From a bacterium (GTDB lineage: Bacteria; Ratteibacteria; UBA8468), in contig DAOVNU010000063.1 of assembly GCA_030630065.1 (NCBI GenBank), forward strand, positions 1 through 5,412: 5,412 bases of DNA. The letters run 5' to 3'. The first letter of the stretch is position 1. Each line of letters begins with the position of its first letter. The position numbers and the translations under genes were made by a program. Below are positions 1 to 5,250 of this stretch, in pieces. Below the pieces are notes generated by a model. The model saw only the letters and a list, made by a program, of their open reading frames with translations. It did no database searches and had not been told where the DNA came from.

Positions 1-893
1 CAGATTGCTGTCCCTGGCTGTAAGGCGGTGGCGGTGCCGAGAGCAACTCCAAATCTGAGCGCATCTTTCAGATTCTTTCCTTTTGTAAACGAGAAGAGAA
101 AACCAGCCAATAGTGCATCCCCGGAACCAATTGTGCTCTTTACCTTTATCCTTGGTGGAATTGCAGAAAAAGATTCTTTTTTGGTTACCAGTATTGCTCC
201 CTTTTCTCCAAGAGAGATAATTACAATTTTGATTCCTTTTTTAAGGAGATTTTTGGAAGCAAGAATAATCTCAGGAATTGTTTTTATCTTTTTTTTAAAT
301 AGACGCGAGAGTTCCCATAGATTTGGTTTAATCAGGAAAGGGGCAGATTTTATTCCCAATTCCAGGGGTTTATTATCCGAATCAAGCACCGTCCTTACGC
401 CTATTCTGTTTAACTTCTGGATAATCTTTTGGTAGATGTTTAAAGGAATTCCTTCCGCGGGACTTCCCGAGCAGACAAAGCAATCCGCTTTTTGATAAGG
501 AAGAGAAAAGATAAAGGATAGCAATTTTTCAATCTCTTCTTTTTTTACTTTTGGTCCCCGCTCGTTGAGACGGATTGTTTTCTTTGTTCGCTCCTCAAAA
601 ACGTTAAAAATAAGACGGGTTTCCTTCTTGATTTTGGTAAAGGAAAAGCGGACTTTCTTTTTGGAAAGGAGTTCTTCTATTCTCTTCCCTGTGGCGCCTC
701 CGGAAAACCCCAGAGCTAACGTAGCACCGCCCAAAAAAGAAATAACCCGGGAGACATTAATTCCTTTCCCTCCCGGGTCTTCCTGAAAGCGAGCGATGCG
801 GTTGATGTCATCAAAAAGAATTTTCTTGATGATAACACTTTTATCAAGACAGGAGTTCAAACAAAGAGTATAGATAGTTGGCGTTTTTTTCAC
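1..893 (-). CDS. 1-phosphofructokinase / LacC-type PfkB kinase, C-terminus cut by window edge
   Basis: A PfkB-superfamily kinase of the phosphosugar branch (fructose-1-phosphate, tagatose-6-phosphate and minor 6-phosphofructokinases), which phosphorylates a sugar phosphate with ATP in the cytoplasm. Visible are 297 residues; the frame is open to base 1, and family members are about 305-315 long, so only a short tail is missing. The N-terminus has the typical TLCLNSCLDKS strand (residues 9-19). The branch-specific substrate loop DPGGKGINVSRV spans 39-50, KPNLWEL is at 189-195, an ISLGEKGA strand follows, and the catalytic anion-hole motif GSGDALLAGF starts at 256 with D259 as the expected base. 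The start is GTG at 893, overlapping the rpsU stop by 4 bases (GTGA). A GGAG at 902-905, inside rpsU, lies 8 bases upstream. No phosphotransferase genes are visible, so the exact substrate (fructose-1-P, tagatose-6-P or fructose-6-P) is open. The family call is firm; the substrate is inference. Confidence 0.9.
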   Translation of the reverse strand, partial: MKKTPTIYTLCLNSCLDKSVIIKKILFDDINRIARFQEDPGGKGINVSRVISFLGGATLALGFSGGATGKRIEELLSKKKVRFSFTKIKKETRLIFNVFEERTKKTIRLNERGPKVKKEEIEKLLSFIFSLPYQKADCFVCSGSPAEGIPLNIYQKIIQKLNRIGVRTVLDSDNKPLELGIKSAPFLIKPNLWELSRLFKKKIKTIPEIILASKNLLKKGIKIVIISLGEKGAILVTKKESFSAIPPRIKVKSTIGSGDALLAGFLFSFTKGKNLKDALRFGVALGTATALQPGTAI

Positions 894-1078
894 CCCTGAC
901 TCTCCGGATATACTCTTCTGAATTTCTTTTTCCTTCTTCGTATCTTACTTGGTTTTTCGTAATACTCATGCTTCCTGAGTTCCTGAACGATTCTTTCCTT
1001 TTCCACCTCTTTTTTAAATCTCCGGAAGAGTTTCTCAAAACTTGGATTCCTTCCTGAATGTCTCAAAGCAATTGTCAC
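890..1078 (-). CDS. rpsU: Small ribosomal subunit protein bS21
   Basis: A 62-residue basic protein. Its core FEKLFRRFKKEVEKERIVQE, followed by LRKHEYYEKPSKIRRRKKK, is the classic bS21 pattern: two amphipathic helices, the (Y/F)YEKP turn, then an Arg/Lys-rich tail. bS21 sits on the 30S platform near the 3' end of 16S rRNA and helps initiation; known members are about 55-71 residues. The N-terminus (TIALRHSGRNPS) differs from the usual VKVREGE-like strand by what looks like a few extra residues. The start is GTG at 1078-1076, overlapping the upstream stop as GTGA. There is no well-spaced Shine-Dalgarno, only a G-run touching the start, so translation is probably coupled to the zinc-ribbon gene upstream. 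Its own stop overlaps the start of the sugar-phosphate kinase, an uncommon partner for rpsU. Confidence 0.93.
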   Translation of the reverse strand: MTIALRHSGRNPSFEKLFRRFKKEVEKERIVQELRKHEYYEKPSKIRRRKKKFRRVYPESQG

Positions 1079-1290
1079 CCCCTATCCGACAGAAAAAGTT
1101 GTGCCCCGCAATACCTACAGACCTTTTCTCCCTCTGAGTAACCATCAATAATTAAACAATTCCTACAGCGAATATTCTTGTGGACCCCATTAGAAACTTT
1201 GCTTCTAACGGGGTGGACAATTTTAACCTTTGAAGATTTAACCCGAGAGTCCTTTTTAGTCGCCTTTTTCCTTACCTTTTTATTAACCAT
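1075..1290 (-). CDS. Small basic zinc-ribbon protein, function unknown
   Basis: A 71-residue protein I cannot assign to a named family. Residues 1-23 are highly basic (VNKKVRKKATKK...). Residues 24-38 are encoded by a DNA palindrome (separate entry). Residues 42-61 form a compact zinc ribbon with two CxxC knuckles (C42-x2-C45, C58-x2-C61, 12 residues apart), followed by GAQLF. Such a ribbon with a basic tail suggests nucleic-acid or ribosome binding, but that is inference. It is the first gene of the leftward chain, and its stop overlaps the rpsU start by 4 bases, which argues that it is translated and perhaps ribosome-linked. The ATG at 1290 has no Shine-Dalgarno in front (upstream sequence is T/A-rich). 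A promoter-like pair would put a transcript start either about 33 bases upstream or nearly at the ATG. Evidence for a real gene is the zinc motif plus the coupled overlap. Confidence 0.72.
   Translation of the reverse strand: MVNKKVRKKATKKDSRVKSSKVKIVHPVRSKVSNGVHKNIRCRNCLIIDGYSEGEKVCRYCGAQLFLSDRG
1178..1220. repeat. Palindrome embedded in frame in the zinc-ribbon gene
   Basis: Arms 1184-1195 and 1203-1214 pair over 12 positions, 11 as Watson-Crick and one as A/G on the plus strand (a G-U pair in the minus-strand mRNA). The central part is CCCCATTAGAA facing TTCTAACGGGG, with a loop of about 7 bases. Outside a symmetric GG/GG internal loop, four more pairs form (1178-1181 with 1217-1220). The element lies wholly inside the coding sequence and encodes residues 24-38 (IVHPVRSKVSNGVHK), between the basic tail and the zinc ribbon, without breaking the frame. 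It could be an inserted repetitive palindrome translated as a protein insert, or a structure in the mRNA. No second copy is visible in the window. Confidence 0.75.
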
Positions 1291-1298
1291 AATCAGTA

Positions 1299-1327
1299 AG
1301 TTTAATCTATAAAAAAATAAATGTCAA
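1299..1327 (-). promoter_or_regulatory. Second, weaker candidate promoter for the same operon
   Basis: A second perfect TTGACA on the minus strand (1327-1322) is followed, 17 bases later, by TAAACT (1304-1299, four of six matches). It would start transcription near 1292, almost at the ATG at 1290, producing a leaderless message. That would fit the missing ribosome-binding site, but the -10 match is weak and the region is AT-rich, so chance is possible. Confidence 0.3.
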
Positions 1328-1329
1328 AA

Positions 1330-1358
1330 GTTAAAAATGTTGCTATGAGTATTGTCAA
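1330..1358 (-). promoter_or_regulatory. Candidate sigma-70 promoter for the zinc-ribbon/rpsU/kinase operon
   Basis: On the minus strand a perfect TTGACA (1358-1353) is followed, after a 17-base spacer, by TTTAAC (1335-1330, four of six consensus positions). The expected start is near 1323, giving a leader of about 33 bases before the ATG at 1290. No Shine-Dalgarno is seen in that leader. Assigned by consensus matching only. Confidence 0.5.
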
Positions 1359-1379
1359 GAAGTCAGCCCATTTCGCAGA

Positions 1380-1408
1380 TTGCTACTAAAGATAATGTAT
1401 AATATAAT
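1380..1408 (+). promoter_or_regulatory. Candidate upstream promoter for the rightward operon
   Basis: TTGCTA (1380-1385, four of six) is followed, after 17 bases, by a perfect TATAAT (1403-1408); another TATAAT overlaps it at 1398-1403. The predicted start is near 1415, giving a leader of about 40 bases before the ATG at 1455. That leader would contain no recognisable Shine-Dalgarno. It overlaps the region of the next promoter, so the two may be alternatives. Confidence 0.4.
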
Positions 1409-1417
1409 AGCGCAATT

Positions 1418-1446
1418 TTGACAGCGGAGTTATTTAACACTAAAAT
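1418..1446 (+). promoter_or_regulatory. Strong sigma-70-type promoter for the sugar kinase/lptD/rdgB/tRNA operon
   Basis: A perfect TTGACA (1418-1423), an optimal 17-base spacer, then TAAAAT (1441-1446, five of six). The expected transcript start is around 1453-1454, at or within a base or two of the ATG at 1455. If this promoter is the main one, the mRNA is leaderless or nearly so. It is the best promoter match in the window. Confidence 0.6.
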
Positions 1447-1454
1447 ATAGCGAT

Positions 1455-2393
1455 ATGGAGGGAGACGTTGCTTGTCTGGGAATTATTGTTGCTGACCTAA
1501 TTACCAAACCAGTGGAGATTTTGCCGGAGAAGGGCAAACTCTCCTTGGTAGAGAAGATTCAGTTGCATACAGGTGGCTGTGCTACAAATACCGGTTTTGC
1601 TCTTGCCCTGTTGGGTTTGAAGGTTGCTATCCTGGGCAAGGTAGGTAAAGACGGACTGGGAAATTTTATTTTTCAGCAAGCCAAATCTATGGGGATTAAC
1701 ACGACAGGTTTTATTCAAGATGGACAAGGCGAGACCTCTGCTACCATCGTAATGGTTTCTCAAGAGGGGGAAAGAACCTTCCTGCATTGCCTTGGGGCAA
1801 ATGCAAGATATTGCCTGGATGACATAGATTTCACTCTAATTAAAAGATATAAAATTTTGCATTATGCCGGAGGTTTGCTCCTGCCCAAACTTGACGGGAA
1901 ACCCATTGCTGTTCTTTTAAAGAGAGCAAGGAGTTGCGGGATAGTAACCTCTTTTGATACTGCCTGGGATGCAACTGGCAGGTGGTTAAAAGTTCTGGAG
2001 ACGGTCCTTTCTCATCTGGATATTTTCCTGCCCAGTATTGAGGAGGCAAAAATGATTACCGGAAAAAAAAGCCCTGAGGAAATAACCTCCTTTCTTCTTA
2101 AATATGGAATAAAGATTATTGGCTTGAAAATGGGAGAAAAAGGTTGTTTTCTGCGCAAACAGGGAGAAAAAGGAATCTATATTCCCGCCTTTCCGGTGAA
2201 GGCAGTTGATACTACCGGTGCAGGTGATGCCTGGGTGGCAGGTTTCCTAACTGGTTTTATTAAAGGATGGCCCCTGGAGAAGATTGGTAAATTTGCCAAT
2301 GGTGTGGGGGCATTGTCTACTTTATCCTTTGGTGCTGTCGGAGGGGTAAAGTCAATGAGGGAAACTCTAAAGTTTGCTAACTTAAAAAAATAG
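1455..2393 (+). CDS. Ribokinase-like PfkB-family carbohydrate kinase
   Basis: A complete 312-residue kinase, the usual size for the ribokinase family; it transfers phosphate from ATP to a sugar or nucleoside hydroxyl in the cytoplasm. The N-terminal strand VACLGIIVADLI is at 5-16. The substrate-binding glycine/asparagine motif GGCATNTG is at 40-47, GKVGKDGLG follows, and the PfkB signature DTTGAGDAWVAGF starts at 252 with catalytic base D258. Unlike the divergent kinase it has no GGKG loop, so it belongs to the free-sugar/nucleoside branch. Nothing visible fixes the substrate. The ATG at 1455 is the only plausible start: the frame upstream has a stop at 1419 and no ATG, GTG or TTG between. 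No Shine-Dalgarno precedes it. It heads a chain with lptD, whose GTG start shares one base with its TAG stop. That position could mean a role in making a sugar for the cell envelope, but this is inference. Confidence 0.9.
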   Translation: MEGDVACLGIIVADLITKPVEILPEKGKLSLVEKIQLHTGGCATNTGFALALLGLKVAILGKVGKDGLGNFIFQQAKSMGINTTGFIQDGQGETSATIVMVSQEGERTFLHCLGANARYCLDDIDFTLIKRYKILHYAGGLLLPKLDGKPIAVLLKRARSCGIVTSFDTAWDATGRWLKVLETVLSHLDIFLPSIEEAKMITGKKSPEEITSFLLKYGIKIIGLKMGEKGCFLRKQGEKGIYIPAFPVKAVDTTGAGDAWVAGFLTGFIKGWPLEKIGKFANGVGALSTLSFGAVGGVKSMRETLKFANLKK

Positions 2394-4402
2394 TGAATGA
2401 TTATAACTTTAATTTTTCAGTCATTTTTATCTTTCTGGGAGTCATTGTTTCTTCTTCTCTTTTCGCTGAGGAAATGCCGATAAGTTGGAAGGCAGAGAAA
2501 TCGGAAAGTTATGTAAAAGACAACAAAATTGTGAAGGTAATTTTAAAAGGCAAGGTAGAGATAAAAAGAGGATTTCTCACCGTTAAGGCAGATGAGATTG
2601 TCTATAACCGGGAAACAGGTGATATTCTGGCACGGGGAAAGGTTGTTTTTCTGCAAAAAGGAAAAAAGATTGAAGGTGAAGAGTTGCTCTACAACCTCAG
2701 CGGGGAGAGTGGTTCTTTAAGGGATGCCAAGTTTTTTAGCCCTCCCTGGTATGGGAAGGCAAAGGAAGCGCAGATAGAGAAGAAAGGCGAATATCTACTC
2801 AAGGATGGTTACATTACTACCTGTAACCTTGACCCCCCTCATTATCGTTTAAAAGCCAAAAAAATAGAAATTTCTGTGGACAATAAAATAGAAGCAAAAA
2901 AAATAACCTTTTGTATCAGAGAAACTCCCATTCTTTATCTGCCTTACTACAACCAAAGTTTAGATTTAAAAGAGGAAGCAGAAAGTTTTTTGACTTTTGT
3001 TCCTGGTTACAGCAGTGAGTGGGGTATTTATCTTCTAACTACAGTCAATACCTTCCTTAATCCGTATTTTAGCGCTTCCTATTATCTTGACCTCCGGGAA
3101 AAAAAAGGAGTAGGAATGGGGTTTGACCTCAAGAAAAAACCAAAGGGAAGAAATGAAGAAGGAATTTTAAAAACGTATTATCTCAAAGAAAGGAATACGA
3201 ACGAGAATCGTTATCAGGCCAGTTATAAATACAGGAACGTTTGGGAAAAGAATGGCAGGGATTTAACTCTTCTTTCCGAGATGCATAAATTATCCGACGC
3301 TCAGTTTCTGAAGGACTATTTCTACGATGATTATTTAGAGGAGAAACAACCGAGAAGTTATCTTTTCTTCAGTGAAAGAAAACCACAGCGAGCCTTAAGT
3401 CTTTTGGCAAGAGGAAGAATCAACGATTTTTACCCGGTCACGGAGCGACTTCCGGAAATAAACCTTTCTTTTCCTGTTCAGAAATTAGGAAAGAATCTCT
3501 ATTTTCGTTCCGAGACAAGTATAGTAAATTTGAGAAAGGAGATTGAAGGAGAAACAAAGAGTTCGGTTCGTTTAGATGCCTTTAATGAAATAAGTTCCTC
3601 CAAAAGGTATGGAGGATGGCTAAATGTCAGACCTCACGTTGCTTCCAGATTTACCTTTTACACTAAAGATAGAGAGGGAAAAGACGCTTTTCGTTCTCTG
3701 GGAGAAGCCGGGTTGGATTTGGGTACTAAATTCCAAAAACCTTTCAGAATGAGAAAATCCTCTTTTACTCATATTGTTGAACCGGGGCTTTCTTTTGATT
3801 ACCGCGAGGTTTTTCATTCTGCGGAAGAACTTTTAAATTTTGATTCCCTGGATAACATTCGTTCTAACAGATACATTACCGGACAGTTAATCAATCGAAT
3901 TTGCCTGAGGGAGGAGAAGAAAAAATTGGAACTTTTACGCCTCAATCTTAAGAGCCATTATTCCCTGATGAAAAGCAGATTTGAGGATGCCTCCTTAATT
4001 TTTGACCTTACTCCGAGAGGAAATTGGTCCTTTCATGCGGAAAGCGATTATGATATCCCGGAGAATTGTTGGAAAACGTCTACCTCCAGTTTTTCCTGGT
4101 GGAAAGAGAGGTATACATTCAACCTCTCTCACTATTATCAAAATAAAGGAATTAACAACCTTGTTCCCAGCATCTATTGGAAAATCAATCCCAGGTGGCA
4201 AATGCGACTTGCTACATCCTATCGCCTGGTAGAGAAAGATTTTGAAAGTAGAGAGCTTACCATTTACCGGGATTTGCACTGCTGGCAGTCCTCCATCTCT
4301 TTCTATCGGAGTTCTGGTGAAACATCGGTTTTTCTTACTTTTTACCTTACCGCATTTCCCAAGTCCCGGATTAGAATGAAATCAAAATTTAACAGGGGAT
4401 GA
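2393..4402 (+). CDS. lptD: LPS-assembly outer-membrane protein LptD (OstA)
   Basis: LptD receives lipopolysaccharide from the periplasmic Lpt bridge and inserts it into the outer leaflet of the outer membrane, as a plug-in-barrel complex with LptE. The protein has 669 residues (784 in Escherichia coli). Residues 1-25 form a signal peptide (hydrophobic FSVIFIFLGVIVSSSLFA, probable cut after A25). Residues about 35-130 are an OstA/LptA-type beta-jellyroll with repeated GKVEIKRG...ADEIVYNRETGDILARGKV strands. Then follows the family motif YITTCNLDPPHYRLKAKKIE around C144, and ILYLPYYNQSLD at 180-191, leading into a beta-rich barrel domain to the C-terminus. Cysteines are C144, C174, C504, C559 and C630. 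The adjacent C-terminal pair that E. coli uses for its disulfides is absent, so maturation must differ. The GTG start at 2393 is needed for the signal peptide; the next candidate (ATG at 2474) would remove it. No clear Shine-Dalgarno precedes it, and the stop overlaps rdgB as ATGA. Confidence 0.92.
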   Translation: MNDYNFNFSVIFIFLGVIVSSSLFAEEMPISWKAEKSESYVKDNKIVKVILKGKVEIKRGFLTVKADEIVYNRETGDILARGKVVFLQKGKKIEGEELLYNLSGESGSLRDAKFFSPPWYGKAKEAQIEKKGEYLLKDGYITTCNLDPPHYRLKAKKIEISVDNKIEAKKITFCIRETPILYLPYYNQSLDLKEEAESFLTFVPGYSSEWGIYLLTTVNTFLNPYFSASYYLDLREKKGVGMGFDLKKKPKGRNEEGILKTYYLKERNTNENRYQASYKYRNVWEKNGRDLTLLSEMHKLSDAQFLKDYFYDDYLEEKQPRSYLFFSERKPQRALSLLARGRINDFYPVTERLPEINLSFPVQKLGKNLYFRSETSIVNLRKEIEGETKSSVRLDAFNEISSSKRYGGWLNVRPHVASRFTFYTKDREGKDAFRSLGEAGLDLGTKFQKPFRMRKSSFTHIVEPGLSFDYREVFHSAEELLNFDSLDNIRSNRYITGQLINRICLREEKKKLELLRLNLKSHYSLMKSRFEDASLIFDLTPRGNWSFHAESDYDIPENCWKTSTSSFSWWKERYTFNLSHYYQNKGINNLVPSIYWKINPRWQMRLATSYRLVEKDFESRELTIYRDLHCWQSSISFYRSSGETSVFLTFYLTAFPKSRIRMKSKFNRG

Positions 4403-4986
4403 AAGATTTAATTATAGCCAGTAGGAATGAAAAAAAGATTGAAGAGATTAAAGAAATATTAAAGAACCTTAATTTTAAGATTCTTACCCTGAAGGATTTT
4501 CCTGAGATTCCTCTGGTCAGGGAGGATGGCAAGACGTTTCGGGAAAATGCCATCAAGAAAAGTCAAGAATGCCAGAGGTTGGCCGGAAAGGTTGTTCTTG
4601 CCGAGGACTCCGGGTTAGAGGTTGATGCTCTTTCTGGAGCTCCAGGGGTCTATTCGGCGCGGTTTGCCGGAAAAGAACAGGATGATCAAAGAAATATTAA
4701 GAAACTCTTGAAATTATTAGAAAACGTCCCGAAAGAAAAAAGAAAAGCGGTCTTTAAAACGGTCGTTGCCATCACCTCTTTGGACGGGGAGACAAGAGTT
4801 GTTTCCGGAAGTTATTCGGGCTGGATTAATTTCAAACCAAAAGGTAGGTTTGGCTTTGGCTATGACCCGGTCTTTGTCGCTCCGGAATATCAGAAAACAT
4901 TTGCGGAACTTTCTCCTGAAGTGAAGAATAGGATTAGTCATCGCGCAAAAGCATTAAAAAAGGCAAAAAAGATTTTGGCGGTGTAG
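4399..4986 (+). CDS. rdgB: XTP/dITP diphosphatase (non-canonical purine NTP pyrophosphatase, RdgB/HAM1)
   Basis: Hydrolyses dITP, ITP and XTP to the monophosphate and pyrophosphate, keeping deaminated purines out of DNA and RNA. At 195 residues it is the normal length. The family motifs are present in order: ASRNEKK at 7-13 (phosphate binding), EDGKTFRENA at 42-51, LAEDSGLEVDAL at 67-78 with D70 as the expected catalytic acid, GAPGVYSARFAG at 80-91, GFGYDPVF at 152-159 (base recognition) and SHRAKAL at 180-186. The start ATG overlaps the lptD stop (ATGA, 4399-4402); the only ribosome-binding-like sequence is an AGGGG touching the ATG, so coupling is likely. At the 3' end, the codons for the last three residues and the TAG stop (4984-4986) overlap the first ten bases of the tRNA gene. 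Confidence 0.95.
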   Translation: MKDLIIASRNEKKIEEIKEILKNLNFKILTLKDFPEIPLVREDGKTFRENAIKKSQECQRLAGKVVLAEDSGLEVDALSGAPGVYSARFAGKEQDDQRNIKKLLKLLENVPKEKRKAVFKTVVAITSLDGETRVVSGSYSGWINFKPKGRFGFGYDPVFVAPEYQKTFAELSPEVKNRISHRAKALKKAKKILAV

Positions 4987-5049
4987 CTCAGTTGGTAGAG
5001 CAGGCGGCTCATACCCGCTATGTCCAGGGTTCGAATCCCCGCACCGCTA
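4977..5049 (+). tRNA. tRNA with anticodon CAT, probably elongator tRNA-Met
   Basis: A full cloverleaf of 73 bases can be drawn. The acceptor stem 4977-4983/5042-5048 has seven pairs including G1-U72. The D stem is GCTC/GAGC (4986-4989/4998-5001). The anticodon stem 5003-5007/5015-5019 carries CTCATAC with anticodon CAT at 5010-5012. The variable loop is 5020-5024, and the T stem 5025-5029/5037-5041 carries TTCGAAT. The discriminator is A at 5049; the 3' CCA is not encoded. The T stem has an A50-C64 mismatch. The initiator hallmarks (unpaired 1-72, three G-C pairs at the anticodon loop) are absent, so it is elongator Met; a lysidine-modified Ile tRNA also reads CAT and cannot be excluded by eye. 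Its 5' end overlaps rdgB by ten bases, so it is likely processed from the operon transcript. Confidence 0.93.
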
Positions 5050-5172
5050 CTATGAAATGACATTGGGGATTCGATAAGGAGCTCGGGTTATGAAACTGCG
5101 ACGAGAAGGAGCAGTGAATGAGCGGGGGGCCGACCGGAACGAAGTGGAGGCGCCGAATCCCCGCACCGCTAC
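5032..5172 (+). repeat. Direct repeat of the tRNA 3' end flanking a 103-base spacer
   Basis: The 19 bases CGAATCCCCGCACCGCTAC, covering the end of the T loop, the T-stem and acceptor 3' strands, the discriminator and one further base, occur at 5032-5050 and again, identically, at 5154-5172. The repeat unit is 122 bases. The arrangement resembles the att sites left when an element integrates into a tRNA 3' end, but the enclosed spacer is far too short to encode an integrase. It could be a deletion remnant, a non-autonomous satellite, or a tRNA-tail duplication kept for structural reasons. Confidence 0.85.
5065..5162 (+). other. Putative structured RNA segment complementary to the tRNA T-arm
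   Basis: GGGGATTCG at 5065-5073 is the exact complement of CGAATCCCC, which occurs both in the tRNA (5032-5040) and in its downstream copy (5154-5162). A transcript running past the tRNA could therefore form a 9-pair stem with either partner. Smaller pairings lie inside: CTCG 5082-5085 with CGAG 5102-5105, or alternatively ACTGC 5095-5099 with GCAGT 5111-5115. There is no long open frame with convincing content and no T-tract that would mark an intrinsic terminator. The complementarity is seen directly; any role in tRNA processing, readthrough or decoy binding is inference. Confidence 0.55.
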
Positions 5173-5217
5173 AAGAGGCAAGGAAGTTATCCTTCATCGG
5201 CACGTTTGATTTCCCCG

Positions 5218-5249
5218 GCGAGGAAATCTGCACTCTCATTCCTCCTCGC
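5218..5249. repeat. Inverted repeat (hairpin) before the MITE-like element
   Basis: GCGAGGA (5218-5224) and TCCTCGC (5243-5249) are perfect 7-base complements around an 18-base loop. No T-run follows, so it is not a standard terminator. It ends two bases before the palindromic element that starts at 5251. The stretch 5173-5217 shows nothing else I can identify. Confidence 0.5.
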
Positions 5250-5250
5250 T

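Noticed and set aside
28..786. Open frames on the plus strand (28-435 and 565-786)
   Set aside because: They are antisense to the 1-phosphofructokinase-type gene, whose full set of motifs is on the minus strand; the translated frames show no domain pattern.
844..1038. Minus-strand frame of 64 codons
   Set aside because: It overlaps rpsU and the kinase start in another frame and has no recognisable motif.
1..1385. Nine-base repeat CAGATTGCT at 1-9 and 1377-1385
   Set aside because: Too short and isolated to be more than chance, with no similarity in the flanks.
4977..5049. Initiator tRNA-fMet
   Set aside because: The end pair 1-72 is a G-U pair rather than unpaired, and the anticodon stem lacks the three consecutive G-C pairs next to the loop.
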